The position numbers were made by a program, and so were the translations under genes. Positions 26,840 to 36,614 of a stretch of DNA of 64,000 nt are shown here, piece by piece (position 1 is the first letter of the stretch; each line of letters opens with the position of its first letter). The notes beneath the pieces were generated by a model that was given only the letters and a program-made list of their open reading frames with translations, searched no databases and was not told the DNA's origin. Location of the stretch: assembly GCF_036456085.1 (NCBI RefSeq), contig NZ_CP138632.1, forward strand, positions 1,221,001-1,285,000, in the 5' to 3' direction. The DNA comes from Veillonella parvula (GTDB lineage Bacteria; Bacillota; Negativicutes; Veillonellales; Veillonellaceae).

Positions 26840-28237
26840 ATGAAGTGGTTACAACTTATATTAAATGCGTTCCTAAGGTACCAACAGGGCCGCACACTCA
26901 TGCCACGGAATATAGAGCCCCTTTTGGGACTACTTGCATCCATTCTCGTCATCCTCATAGCCGTAGCCAATAGCATCGCTATTGGTTATGCCTTGATTGT
27001 CGTATGGAGCATCATGGCCTACGTGTTCTACCGCAAAGGATATGCACCAAAAGAATTATTAAACCTATCTTGGACAGGTGCGAAAACATCCATCGTAGTG
27101 ATGCAAATCTTCCTTCTCATCGGTTGGCTCATCGCCATGTGGCAAGCAGCAGGCGTTATTCCTATGATTATCGCCACAGGTATCGATTTAATTGATCCAT
27201 CCATCTTTATCGTCTGTGCCTTTTTAATAACAGCTATAGTGAGTATGTTGTTAGGTACTGCACTAGGCACTGTAGGAACGATAGGCATCGTACTCATCAC
27301 CATGGCAAGAGCTGGTAATATTCCAGAAAATATTGTGGCCGGTGCTATTATTGCAGGTGCTTACTTTGGTGATCGAAACGGACCACTATCATCTAGTGCG
27401 TCTCTCGTAGCAACCTTAACCCATACAAAGGTATCGACGAATATTCCCATTATGTTTAAAGATGGTATTCCAGCACTCATCATCTCTACAGTGTTGTATC
27501 TATTACTATCTCAGTGGTACCCACTCAATTACGAAAATAGTTTACTATCCGATACAATTCACTTTATTTTCAATATCGATTGGACATTATGGATTCCAGT
27601 CATCATCGTCATTGGTCTATTGCCTTTGAAAGTATCTATCCGTTGGCCTATCGGACTCAGTGCATTAGCGGCGGCCATTCTAGCCTATACCAATCAGGAT
27701 GCGAGCCTCTCAGAGTTGGGATGGTATACCTTAACAGGCTTTGAACTACCGCACTATAATCCACTAGCTAATATCATTCATGGCGGCGGTCTACAAACGA
27801 TGTTTATCCCTACCCTTTCAATTTTTATGGCTACTGCCATTTCAGGCATGCTCGAAGGGGTTGGCTTCTGGAACGATATACGACAACTGTTAGAGCGAGC
27901 TAAAACACGGAGCGATGTATTTGCTGCCAATGTAGGTCTTGCTTTCTTAACAGGTGCGGTTGGATGCAGCCAAGCTATTGCGGTAGTTATGACGCACTCT
28001 ATTATGCGTATTACCTACGCACAGCGAGGTATTCAAGACGAAGATGTAATGCTAGACTTTGAAAATAGTGGCATTCTCATCGCTCCATTACAACCATGGA
28101 ATATCGCTGCCTACGTGCCCATTGTCATGATGGGTACAAGTTCAACAGGTTATGTACCATTTGCCTTCTTCCTATATCTAGTACCACTCATCTATTGGTT
28201 ACGATTACGGAAGCAAGATCAACCAATCATACGCTAA
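26840..28237 (+). CDS. NhaC-type Na+/H+ antiporter family protein
   Basis: 465-residue membrane protein with about eleven helices. GTALGTVGTIG, AGAYFGDRNGPLSSSASLVA and the C-terminal SGILIAPLQPWN stretch match the NhaC/ion-transporter superfamily. The ATG lies one base after the dapF stop with no clear ribosome site, so translation is probably coupled; a later ATG at 26900 is possible. Substrate could be Na+/H+ or an organic acid exchange such as malate-lactate (MleN-like); the sequence does not decide. Confidence 0.85.
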   Translation: MKWLQLILNAFLRYQQGRTLMPRNIEPLLGLLASILVILIAVANSIAIGYALIVVWSIMAYVFYRKGYAPKELLNLSWTGAKTSIVVMQIFLLIGWLIAMWQAAGVIPMIIATGIDLIDPSIFIVCAFLITAIVSMLLGTALGTVGTIGIVLITMARAGNIPENIVAGAIIAGAYFGDRNGPLSSSASLVATLTHTKVSTNIPIMFKDGIPALIISTVLYLLLSQWYPLNYENSLLSDTIHFIFNIDWTLWIPVIIVIGLLPLKVSIRWPIGLSALAAAILAYTNQDASLSELGWYTLTGFELPHYNPLANIIHGGGLQTMFIPTLSIFMATAISGMLEGVGFWNDIRQLLERAKTRSDVFAANVGLAFLTGAVGCSQAIAVVMTHSIMRITYAQRGIQDEDVMLDFENSGILIAPLQPWNIAAYVPIVMMGTSSTGYVPFAFFLYLVPLIYWLRLRKQDQPIIR

Positions 28238-28265
28238 TTAGTATTATCTCAAAAGGGGAAATTGT

Positions 28266-29180
28266 ATGATTTATACCATTACCTTTAATCCAGCTCTCGA
28301 TTATATCGTGCGCCTTGATCACCTCAAGACGGGTACTATTAATCGCACCATCCAAGAATACGTTCTCGGTGGTGGCAAAGGTATCAACGTATCTATCGTG
28401 CTCAACAATCTTGGCATGGATACGACAGCACTCGGCTTCATCGCAGGGTTTACAGGCGAAGAAATCGTAACACAACTCAAGAAATTCGGCGTGAAAGAAG
28501 ATTTCATCCGGCTTCGCGAAGGATTAACCCGCATCAATGTTAAGGTAAAAGCCTCTGATGAGGAAACAGAGATTAATGGCCGCGGCCCAATCATTGCTAC
28601 CGACGAATTAGAAGCTCTATACAAACAGCTTGATGCGTTGACCGAAAAGGACACCTTAATCCTTGCTGGCAGCATTCCTTCTAGCCTACCAAGCGATATG
28701 TACGAACTCATTATGGAGCGCTTACAACATAAAAATATTCGCATCGTAGTCGATGCTACAAAGGATCTACTCACAAAAGTCTTGCCTTATAAACCATTTT
28801 TAATTAAGCCAAATAATCACGAGCTTAGTGAAATCTTTGGGCGCACTTTATCTACAAAAGATCAGCTTGTAGAAGCAGCAAAAACATTGCAAGAGAAAGG
28901 CGCACAACACGTGCTCATCTCCATGGCTGGTGATGGTGCTATTTTGGTGTCCGCTGACGGCACTGTATATACCAGTCCTGCCCCTAAAGGAACTCTCGTG
29001 AATTCCGTGGGTGCTGGCGACTCCATGGTAGCCGGCTTTATTACGGGCTATGAAAAGACGGGTGACTTACAAGAGGCGCTCTATTGGGGTATCTCCAGTG
29101 GCTCTGCCTCCGCTTACTCTGAAAACCTCGCAACCCTTGAAGAAGTAGAAACACTGCTTTCACAAGTACGAGTTAAATAG
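28266..29180 (+). CDS. fruK: 1-phosphofructokinase
   Basis: PfkB-family kinase of 304 residues that phosphorylates fructose 1-phosphate to fructose 1,6-bisphosphate. N-terminal TFNPALDYIV, GGGKGINVS, and C-terminal GAGDSMVAGF with the catalytic Asp are all present. It lies 33 bases ahead of the fructose PTS permease, forming fruKA. Confidence 0.96.
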   Translation: MIYTITFNPALDYIVRLDHLKTGTINRTIQEYVLGGGKGINVSIVLNNLGMDTTALGFIAGFTGEEIVTQLKKFGVKEDFIRLREGLTRINVKVKASDEETEINGRGPIIATDELEALYKQLDALTEKDTLILAGSIPSSLPSDMYELIMERLQHKNIRIVVDATKDLLTKVLPYKPFLIKPNNHELSEIFGRTLSTKDQLVEAAKTLQEKGAQHVLISMAGDGAILVSADGTVYTSPAPKGTLVNSVGAGDSMVAGFITGYEKTGDLQEALYWGISSGSASAYSENLATLEEVETLLSQVRVK

Positions 29181-29213
29181 TTTTATATTTTATGTGCATC
29201 AAGGAGTACACAT

Positions 29214-31196
29214 ATGAAAATCACTGATCTATTAAAACCTCAATCTATCCTACTGAATGCAGATCCTGTCACAAAAGCTGACGCCATTTACACCTTAGGT
29301 GAATTGATGGACAAAGGAGGCTATTTGACAGACAAGGCAGAATATTTAAAAGCTGTCTTCGCTCGTGAAGAGTCTGGTTCTACAGGCCTTGGCGACGGTA
29401 TTGCCACACCACATGCTAAATCTGCAGGAGTAAAAGAACCAGGCCTCGCCGCTATGGTTGTACCTAATGGGGTAGACTTTGAAGCATTAGATGGTCAACC
29501 TTCTCGCCTATTCTTCATGATTGCGGCTCCAGAAGGCGCCGCTGACACTCATGTTGAGGTATTGAGCAAACTAGCAACTATGGTGATTGACCCAGACTTC
29601 AAAGAAGCCCTAATTCAAGCGGCTACTGTTGATCGATTCTTAGAGCTCATTACAGCTAAAGAAGAAGGAAACTTTGACCCATCCGTAGAAGGATATATCA
29701 AACCAGCAGAGGATCAAAAAGCAACCAGCATTACCGATGCTATCGAAGCAAAGGCTACAGAAGCAATTGAAAAGGTAGCACCTAAGATTTCTGTAGATAA
29801 CCCGCATTATGATGTACTTGCTGTTACTGGCTGCCCTACAGGCATTGCACATACCTATATGGCGGCTGAATCTTTAGAACGCAAAGCTAAAGAAATGGGT
29901 GTTTCTTTAAAAGTAGAAAAGAATGGTGCATCTGGTGTTAAAGACGCTCTTACAGCAGAAGAAATCGAGCACGCTAAATGCATTATCGTAGCTTCTGACC
30001 GTCAAGTAGAGATGGCACGCTTTGATGGCAAACCTATGATTCAAACTAAGGTTGCGAACGGCATCAATAAAGCGGAAGAGTTATTGCGTGAAGCTATGGC
30101 TGGTACAGCACCTGTATACCATGCTTCCCCATCTGACAAAAATGGTGCAGTGGCTGCATTCGATGCGGCAGATAACTTTGGTCGTCAAATCTACAAACAT
30201 TTGATGAATGGTGTCTCCCACATGTTGCCATTCGTTATCGGTGGCGGTATCTTAATTGCCCTTGCCTTTTTATTCGATGTATTCGACCCAGCAAATCCTA
30301 AAAACTTTGGTTCCGGTACACCTCTTGCAGCTTTCTTAATGCAAATCGGTGGCGCTTCCTTTGGCTTCATGTTACCCGTATTAGCGGGTTACATCGCTAT
30401 GAGTATTGCGGACCGTCCAGGTCTTGTAGCTGGTTTTGTTGGAGGCTTATTAGCTAACCAAGGTGGCTCTGGTTTCCTAGGTGCATTGATTGCCGGTTTC
30501 GCAGCAGGTTATTTGGTATTATTAGTTAAGAAATTAGTATCTGGTTTACCTCAAGCCTTAGAAGGTACAAAACCGGTTCTCTTCTACCCTGTGCTTGGCG
30601 TATTATTCATTGGTATCGCCATTACCTTTATCATCAATCCTCCTGTATCCGCACTTAACCACTGGTTGATGGACTCCTTGCAATCCATGGGCACAACGAG
30701 CCGCGTATTGTTAGGTCTTATCTTTGGTGCTATGATGTCCGTTGACATGGGCGGCCCTGTAAACAAAGCGGCTTATGTTATCGGTACTGGTGCTCTTGCA
30801 ACTGGCGAATACGGTATTATGGCGGCTGTCATGGCAGGCGGTATGGTTCCTCCATTGGCAATCGCTCTTTGTACTACATTCTTCCCTAGCCGCTTCACAG
30901 AGGCTGAACGTAAATCTGGTATCACAAACTACATCATGGGCCTTTCCTTCATCACAGAAGGTGCCATCCCATTTGCAGCAGCCGATCCAGTTCGCGTATT
31001 ACCAGCTTGTATTATCGGTGCTGGTACAGCCGGTGCGTTATCCATGTTCTTCGAATGCACACTACGCGCTCCACACGGCGGCATTTTTGTAGTACCAACA
31101 ATTGGTAATCCACTACTATACCTTGCGTCCATCGCAATCGGTTCCGTTGTGGCTTGCTTTATCTTAGCACTTGTAAAGCCAAGCTTAAAAAAATAG
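29214..31196 (+). CDS. fruA: Fructose-specific PTS enzyme IIABC
   Basis: 660-residue three-domain transporter. IIA at about 1-150 with GIATPHAKS (phospho-His67); IIB at about 175-275 with VTGCPTGIAHTYMAAE (phospho-Cys207); IIC at about 310-655 with roughly eight to ten membrane helices, including DMGGPVNKAAY and ITEGAIPFAA. It imports fructose as fructose 1-phosphate, which FruK uses. No FruR-type regulator is next to it. Confidence 0.97.
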   Translation: MKITDLLKPQSILLNADPVTKADAIYTLGELMDKGGYLTDKAEYLKAVFAREESGSTGLGDGIATPHAKSAGVKEPGLAAMVVPNGVDFEALDGQPSRLFFMIAAPEGAADTHVEVLSKLATMVIDPDFKEALIQAATVDRFLELITAKEEGNFDPSVEGYIKPAEDQKATSITDAIEAKATEAIEKVAPKISVDNPHYDVLAVTGCPTGIAHTYMAAESLERKAKEMGVSLKVEKNGASGVKDALTAEEIEHAKCIIVASDRQVEMARFDGKPMIQTKVANGINKAEELLREAMAGTAPVYHASPSDKNGAVAAFDAADNFGRQIYKHLMNGVSHMLPFVIGGGILIALAFLFDVFDPANPKNFGSGTPLAAFLMQIGGASFGFMLPVLAGYIAMSIADRPGLVAGFVGGLLANQGGSGFLGALIAGFAAGYLVLLVKKLVSGLPQALEGTKPVLFYPVLGVLFIGIAITFIINPPVSALNHWLMDSLQSMGTTSRVLLGLIFGAMMSVDMGGPVNKAAYVIGTGALATGEYGIMAAVMAGGMVPPLAIALCTTFFPSRFTEAERKSGITNYIMGLSFITEGAIPFAAADPVRVLPACIIGAGTAGALSMFFECTLRAPHGGIFVVPTIGNPLLYLASIAIGSVVACFILALVKPSLKK

Positions 31197-31389
31197 TATC
31201 ACAAAATAAATCATTAAAATTAACCATCAATTATAGCTTATATATGATTGATTGATGGCTGATAATTGTTGATTGTTTATGATGAGTTTCGACGATTAGC
31301 AGTTAGTAACTAATAGTTAACATTTAGCGACTAATTGATTAATGACTCTTATCGATGGTGAAAGCTGGTGTCACACCAGTAGATATAGT
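31197..31389. other. AT-rich spacer after fruA
   Basis: Contains degenerate direct and inverted repeats of ATTGATTGATGG/TTGATT type and a short perfect palindrome CTGGTGT-C-ACACCAG (31365-31379). No gene is seen here. Confidence 0.4.
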
Positions 31390-31481
31390 AAAAGGACTAG
31401 AATATACGTATTCTGAACTGACCTAAAATTGGACATAATTTTGGAACAACAATTCAGAAGTATACGTGATCTAGTCCTTTT
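31390..31481. repeat. Second palindromic element with the IS3-like core
   Basis: Outer arms begin AAAAGGACTAGA (31390) and end CTAGTCCTTTT (31481). The arms run about 28 bases with some mismatches (TATACGTATTCTGAA against TTCAGAAGTATACG). The core AAAATTGGACATAATTTTGG matches the core at 23492-23514. GAACTGACCTAAAATTGGACA-like ends resemble IS3-family termini. It probably terminates fruA transcripts. Confidence 0.7.
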
Positions 31482-31656
31482 CTGATATTCAAAAATAATT
31501 AATATTATTTTATATTTTATAATCTAGACTACTTTCAAAAGTGGAAGCAAGTCCTCAAAATTGTACAATCACATCGATTTATGTTAAACTATATAAATAT
31601 TAATAAACTTTAAAATTATAAACTATTATTAGAAATCTAGTTCGGAGAGCTAATTC

Positions 31657-34600
31657 ATGAAATCATCCAAAAATTGTAAGGTCACTGCTGCATTTCTTGC
31701 TGCAGCTGCATTGGGTGGTGTTGCCCATGCAGAGCCTACACTTAACATGAATGATTTAGTAGGTACGAGTACCAGTGCTGAATCAACGACACAGAGTCCT
31801 ACAAGTGTAGCAACTCCAGTCGTGAAACCAATGGCAACTCAGCCAGTCTTACCAGCTACACCACAACCGGCCACCGTTGTACAACAACAAACACCACCGA
31901 TGGCACAACCTCAACCATCCTACGTGATGCAACCAGCAACGGTTAGCCCTGTACAAACTCAACAAGTTACACCATTGCAATCAGTACTGCAACAAGTAGT
32001 ACCAATGCAATCTCAACAACAGGTTCAAACTCAACCTCAGTATGTTGTCAATAAAGATACAAAAACTGTCATGGAGCCTACATTAGCAATGCACAGTTTG
32101 ATAAATGTACAACGAAAAACTGAACCTGTTACTGTAGAGAAACCAGTGGATGGTAAGCAACAAGTACAAACTACACAAGTACAGCGTACGCCTGTTGTTA
32201 TTCAACAAGAATCCATAGCTCCATTAACTGTATCAAATACTACAGTAACAAAAGCCGTAGTAGCAAAACAGAGGCTTACGATTCGAGATATTCAACGAGC
32301 TGAGCGTGAGCGTCTAGCTCAACTAGCCGCTGAAGAAGCATCCCAACAAGAAAATTTATCACAAGCTGATCAACAACAACTCGCTCAAAAACAAGCTGAA
32401 GCTCAACGTCAAGCAGCACTACAAGCACAACAACAAGCAGAAGCCCAACGGCAAGCAGCTTTGCAGGCGGAACAAGAACGTGTGGTAGCTCAACAAGCTG
32501 AGGCTCAACGCCAAGCGGCTTTACGTGCTGAGCAGGAACGTATTGCGGCCCAACAAGCTGAGCAAGCACGTATTGCAGAAGAACGCCGTCAAGCGGCAGA
32601 GCAAGAGCGCATTCGTATCCAAGAGGAACAACGCCGTATTGCTGAGCAACAGGCGGAACAAGAGCGTATCGCCGCTCAGCAAGCCGAAGCTCAACGCCAA
32701 GCGGCTATTAGAGCGGAACAAGAACGTATCGCCGCTCAACAAGCTGAGGCTCAACGTCAAGCGGCTATTAGAGCGGAACAAGAACGTATTGCCGCTCAGC
32801 AAGCTGAAGCTCAACGCCAAGCAGCTATTAAAGCAGAACAAGAACGTATCGCCGCTCAACAAGCTGAGGCTCAACGCCAAGCAGCTATTAGAGCGGAACA
32901 AGAACGTATCGCCGCTCAACAAGCGGAAGCTCAACGCCAAGCGGCTATTAGAGCGGAGCAAGAACGTATTGCCGCTCAACAAGCCGAAGCTCAACGTCAA
33001 GCAGCTATTAAAGCTGAACAAGAACGTATCGCTGCTCAACAAGCTGAGGCTCAACGCCAAGCTGCTATTAAAGCAGAACAAGAACGTATCGCTGCTCAAC
33101 AAGCCGAAGCTCAACGCCAAGCGGCTCTAAAAGCTGAACGTGAGCGTATCCTCGCTCAACAGGCTGAAGAAGAACGCTTAGCTGCTGAAGAAGTAGCTCG
33201 CCAACGTGCTGAAGCCGCCGCTAAAGCTGAAGCCGAACGACAAGCAGTTATTAGAGCAGAACAAGAACGTATGGCAGCTCAACAGGCTGAAGCTCAACGC
33301 CAAGCAGCTATTAAAGCAGAACAAGAACGTATCGCCGCACAACAGGCTGAATCTCAACGGCAAGCAGCTTTAAAAGCTGAACAAGAGCGTATCGCGGCCG
33401 AGAAAGCTAAAGCTGAACGCGAAGCCGCTATAAAAGCGGAGCAAGAACGTATTGCTGCTAAACAAGCGGAACTTGCAAGACAAGCTGTGATCCAAGAAGA
33501 ACAAGAACGTTTAGCTGCTGAACAACTAGCAAAAGAAGAAGCGGCAGCTGCAGCAAAAGCTCAGGCTGAAGCCGAGGCAAAAGCTAAAGCTAAAGCAGAA
33601 GCAGATGCTGCTGCTAAAGCGCAAGCTGAAGCCGAGGCAAAAGCTAAAGCAGAAGCAGATGCTGCTGCTAAAGCGCAAGCTGAAGCCGAGGCAAAAGCTA
33701 AAGCAGAAGTAGATGCTGCTGCTAAAGCTCAGGCTGAAGCCGAGGCTAAGGCTAAAGCTCAATCTGAAGCCGAAGCAAAAGCTAAATCTGAGGCAGAGAC
33801 TAAACAGGTTCAAGAAACTAAATTACCGCAATCTTATGTAAATGCTCGTAATGAAGCTTCCACAAAAGGCTCTCCTGTAACAGAAGAGAAAAATATTCTC
33901 TCCCAACCAATTGAACCTCCATTGCAAGCTGATGCGTCTGCAAAGATTAGTCTTGCTTTCGACGCGAAAAATTATGAATCCATGTCTACCACAGTAGATA
34001 ATAAGGAAATTAAATATCGCGCCTTCGAGTATATCCCTTACGTGGCTAATCCAATCGACATAGATCAGCAATACATGAACATTTATGTACCAGAGGAATA
34101 TTTCAACAACGGCACCATCAATGGTTACAACACCCAAACAGCCCCTATCTTCATGCCAAATGCAGTAGGTGGTTACATGCCGAGCCAAGCTATGACGCCT
34201 AAGGTAGAAAATGGAAAACCTAACAGTGTTCTTTACGCATTATCCCGTGGTTATGTAGTAGCTTCCCCATCTACTCGTGGTCGTACCAATAAAGCTTCCG
34301 ATGGCAACTTTATCGGTAAGGCCCCTGCAGTAATCGTTGACTTACAAGCGGCTACAGCCTACTTACACGCTAACGATTCCGCTATGCCAGGTAATGCAAA
34401 TCGCATTATCACAAATGGTACTAGTGCAGGCGGTGGTGTATCCTTATTACAAGGTGCAACTGGTAACAGCTCCGACTTCCAACCATATTTACAAGCATTA
34501 GGTGCAGCTACAGCGGCAACTAATGTATACGCAGTATCTGCATATGCCCCTATCACTAACCTTGATGCGGCAGATATGGCTTACGAATGGAGCTATAACG

Positions 34601-35391
34601 GTATCACAGCCTTTAACAAAGTAACTATGGGCCAAGGCGAATTACCACAAGCTAATGTAGGTGGCAACTCTGCTCCACCACAACGTACGATGCAACGTGT
34701 AAACTTGAATACAGACGATTTATCATACTCTAAAATACTCAGCGAACACTTCCCTGATTACGTAAATAACTTACAATTACGTGACTCTCTAGGTCGTATA
34801 CTAAAACTCGACAAGAATGGTAACGGGACTTTCAAAAACTATGTAAAAGAGTTTATCGTTGCTGCCGCTAATAAAGCAGCAGCTCAAGGTACTGATTTAT
34901 CCAAGCATACATACCTTGTACGAGATAATAAAACAGGGGCCATCAAAGACATTAACTGGGAAGCATATAACCACTTTGTAAGTCGCTCAAAAGCGCCTGG
35001 TGCCTTTGACTCTCGTGCTAATGATACAGGTGAAAACAATCTATTTGGTACAAGTACTACAGATAATAATCACTTTACCATTACTGCTGCATTACACGAT
35101 TCAACAGCTAACCAAGATGTATACGTAGAAAATGCTAAGATCGTTACTATGATGAATCCAATGAACTATCTTGGTTCTCCTGCTGCGACAAATGCACGAT
35201 TCTATCGTATTCGTTATGGCACAGCCGACAGCAATACATCTGTTGCAATTCCTTTAATCGTAGGTACACGTGCTCAAAACCTTGGGTACAGAGTAGATAT
35301 GGCAACACCATTTGATGTAGATCACTCTGGTGACTACGATTTAGAAGAATTATTCAACTGGATGGATAATATCGTTAAAAACGGTAGATAA
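31657..35391 (+). CDS. Exported coiled-coil protein with C-terminal tannase-like hydrolase domain
   Basis: 1,244 residues. Signal peptide 1-26 (cleavage after AHA); Pro/Gln-rich segment about 27-205; Ala/Gln/Glu coiled coil about 206-640 with eight near-identical 20-residue units; TolA-like Ala/Lys/Glu stretch about 620-715; alpha/beta hydrolase about 760-1244. The hydrolase carries the nucleophile elbow GTSAGG with Ser923, Asp1191 in GTAD and His1223 in DHSGDY. The spacing and the HSGDY segment match bacterial subtype-B tannases, which cleave gallate esters. GAGAG precedes the ATG. Likely a periplasm-spanning or surface-displayed esterase; substrate unproven. It is monocistronic with a terminator. 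Confidence 0.85.
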   Translation: MKSSKNCKVTAAFLAAAALGGVAHAEPTLNMNDLVGTSTSAESTTQSPTSVATPVVKPMATQPVLPATPQPATVVQQQTPPMAQPQPSYVMQPATVSPVQTQQVTPLQSVLQQVVPMQSQQQVQTQPQYVVNKDTKTVMEPTLAMHSLINVQRKTEPVTVEKPVDGKQQVQTTQVQRTPVVIQQESIAPLTVSNTTVTKAVVAKQRLTIRDIQRAERERLAQLAAEEASQQENLSQADQQQLAQKQAEAQRQAALQAQQQAEAQRQAALQAEQERVVAQQAEAQRQAALRAEQERIAAQQAEQARIAEERRQAAEQERIRIQEEQRRIAEQQAEQERIAAQQAEAQRQAAIRAEQERIAAQQAEAQRQAAIRAEQERIAAQQAEAQRQAAIKAEQERIAAQQAEAQRQAAIRAEQERIAAQQAEAQRQAAIRAEQERIAAQQAEAQRQAAIKAEQERIAAQQAEAQRQAAIKAEQERIAAQQAEAQRQAALKAERERILAQQAEEERLAAEEVARQRAEAAAKAEAERQAVIRAEQERMAAQQAEAQRQAAIKAEQERIAAQQAESQRQAALKAEQERIAAEKAKAEREAAIKAEQERIAAKQAELARQAVIQEEQERLAAEQLAKEEAAAAAKAQAEAEAKAKAKAEADAAAKAQAEAEAKAKAEADAAAKAQAEAEAKAKAEVDAAAKAQAEAEAKAKAQSEAEAKAKSEAETKQVQETKLPQSYVNARNEASTKGSPVTEEKNILSQPIEPPLQADASAKISLAFDAKNYESMSTTVDNKEIKYRAFEYIPYVANPIDIDQQYMNIYVPEEYFNNGTINGYNTQTAPIFMPNAVGGYMPSQAMTPKVENGKPNSVLYALSRGYVVASPSTRGRTNKASDGNFIGKAPAVIVDLQAATAYLHANDSAMPGNANRIITNGTSAGGGVSLLQGATGNSSDFQPYLQALGAATAATNVYAVSAYAPITNLDAADMAYEWSYNGITAFNKVTMGQGELPQANVGGNSAPPQRTMQRVNLNTDDLSYSKILSEHFPDYVNNLQLRDSLGRILKLDKNGNGTFKNYVKEFIVAAANKAAAQGTDLSKHTYLVRDNKTGAIKDINWEAYNHFVSRSKAPGAFDSRANDTGENNLFGTSTTDNNHFTITAALHDSTANQDVYVENAKIVTMMNPMNYLGSPAATNARFYRIRYGTADSNTSVAIPLIVGTRAQNLGYRVDMATPFDVDHSGDYDLEELFNWMDNIVKNGR
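32641..33180 (+). repeat. 60-bp tandem repeat array within the coiled-coil gene
   Basis: About eight to nine consecutive 60-bp units encode 20-residue repeats of the form AEAQRQAAIKAEQERIAAQQ. Several neighbours differ only at synonymous positions or Arg/Lys swaps. The array is likely to vary in length between strains. A second shorter-period repeat (KAQAEAEAKAKAEAD type) follows at about 33600-33780. Confidence 0.9.
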
Positions 35392-35414
35392 TTACAATTA
35401 AATACCAAAATACT

Positions 35415-35441
35415 AAAGGAGCTACCTAGTAGCTCCTTTTT
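35415..35441 (+). terminator. Terminator of the coiled-coil hydrolase gene
   Basis: AAAGGAGCTAC / GTAGCTCCTTT, 11-bp stem, 3-base loop CTA, five T. Confidence 0.9.
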
Positions 35442-35573
35442 CATATACAATTATAAATTTTTTTGTGTTTTCAATTATAAATGTTATTGTGAAAGTCCCT
35501 CTCCGACTATCAATAATCTGCACCATTATCTACTCAGTACATCACCCTATTATAATAACAAAAGAGTTCAAAC

Positions 35574-35611
35574 AAAAAAGGATGCTCCCTGTAAAATACA
35601 GGGAAACATCC
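35574..35611 (-). terminator. Terminator of cysK
   Basis: Minus strand: GGATG...CCCTGT pairs with ACAGGG...CATCC with a small internal mismatch and an A/T loop, followed by six T (plus AAAAAA at 35574-35579). Confidence 0.85.
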
Positions 35612-35663
35612 ATGTGTTTGAGCCAGTAGAAAACAACTGTTATGCTTTCACCATGATAGAAAA

Positions 35664-36599
35664 TTAAACTTCAGGGAATAAAGCTGTAGATAAGTAGCGT
35701 TCGCCTGTATCAGGGAGAATTACTACAATATTTTTGCCTTTATTTTCAGGGCGTTTTGCCAATTCTTGAGCCGCCCAAAGCGCAGCACCAGAGGAAATAC
35801 CTACCAATACACCTTCTGTGTGACCGAAAGCTTGAGATGTAGCAAAAGCATCCTCGTTAGAAACTTGGATTACTTCATCGTAAATGTTAGTATCCAATGT
35901 ATCTGGAATAAAGCCAGCACCTAAGCCTTGGATTTTATGAGGGCCTGGTTTACCATTAGACAATACAGGAGAATCTGCTGGTTCTACGGCAACCACATGT
36001 ACATCAGGGTTTTGTTCTTTCAAGTAGCGACCTGCACCTGTCAACGTACCGCCTGTACCAACACCAGATACGTAGATATCTACGGTACCATCAGTATCTT
36101 GCCAGATTTCAGGACCAGTTGTTCTGTAGTGAATTGCAGGATTAGCTTGATTTACGAACTGACCGGCTTCAATAGCACCAGCTGTAGCCGTTACGATTTC
36201 CTTAGCTTTTGCAATAGCGCCTTTCATACCAAGAGAACCGTCAGTCAATACGAGCTGAGCACCATAACCAAGCATTAATTTACGGCGTTCAATGGACATC
36301 GTTTCAGGCATTACGATTACAACTTTATAGCCAAGCGCAGCACCTACAGCAGACAAGCCAATACCAGTATTACCAGATGTAGCTTCTACGATTGTGCCGC
36401 CTGGTTGTAATTCACCAGATTCAACTGCAGCTTGAATGATTGCTGCTGCGATACGGTCTTTTACGGAACCGCCTGGGTTAAAGTATTCCAATTTTGCGAA
36501 AATATTAGCGTTTGCACCATATTTTTTACCAAAACGTGTAGCAGCTAATAATGGTGTTTTACCAATTAATTCAACAAAAGATTTTGCAATTTTAGACAT
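35664..36599 (-). CDS. cysK: Cysteine synthase (O-acetylserine sulfhydrylase A)
   Basis: PLP enzyme making cysteine from O-acetylserine and sulfide. 311 residues from the ATG at 36599; a GTG three codons earlier would abut the AAGGAG site, so it is rejected. The PLP lysine is Lys47 in NPGGSVKDR; TSGNTGIGL binds substrate; GVGTGGTLTG holds the cofactor phosphate. It lies 15 bases after an Rrf2 regulator gene. Confidence 0.97.
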   Translation of the reverse strand: MSKIAKSFVELIGKTPLLAATRFGKKYGANANIFAKLEYFNPGGSVKDRIAAAIIQAAVESGELQPGGTIVEATSGNTGIGLSAVGAALGYKVVIVMPETMSIERRKLMLGYGAQLVLTDGSLGMKGAIAKAKEIVTATAGAIEAGQFVNQANPAIHYRTTGPEIWQDTDGTVDIYVSGVGTGGTLTGAGRYLKEQNPDVHVVAVEPADSPVLSNGKPGPHKIQGLGAGFIPDTLDTNIYDEVIQVSNEDAFATSQAFGHTEGVLVGISSGAALWAAQELAKRPENKGKNIVVILPDTGERYLSTALFPEV

Positions 36600-36614
36600 A
36601 GTGGTCACTCCTTA

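Noticed and set aside
28319-28774. 151-codon frame on the minus strand
   Set aside because: Antisense shadow of fruK.
32521-33130. Long open frames of about 200 codons in the other frames of the repeat array, on both strands
   Set aside because: The 60-bp periodicity keeps all frames open; the products are low-complexity shadows of the coiled coil.
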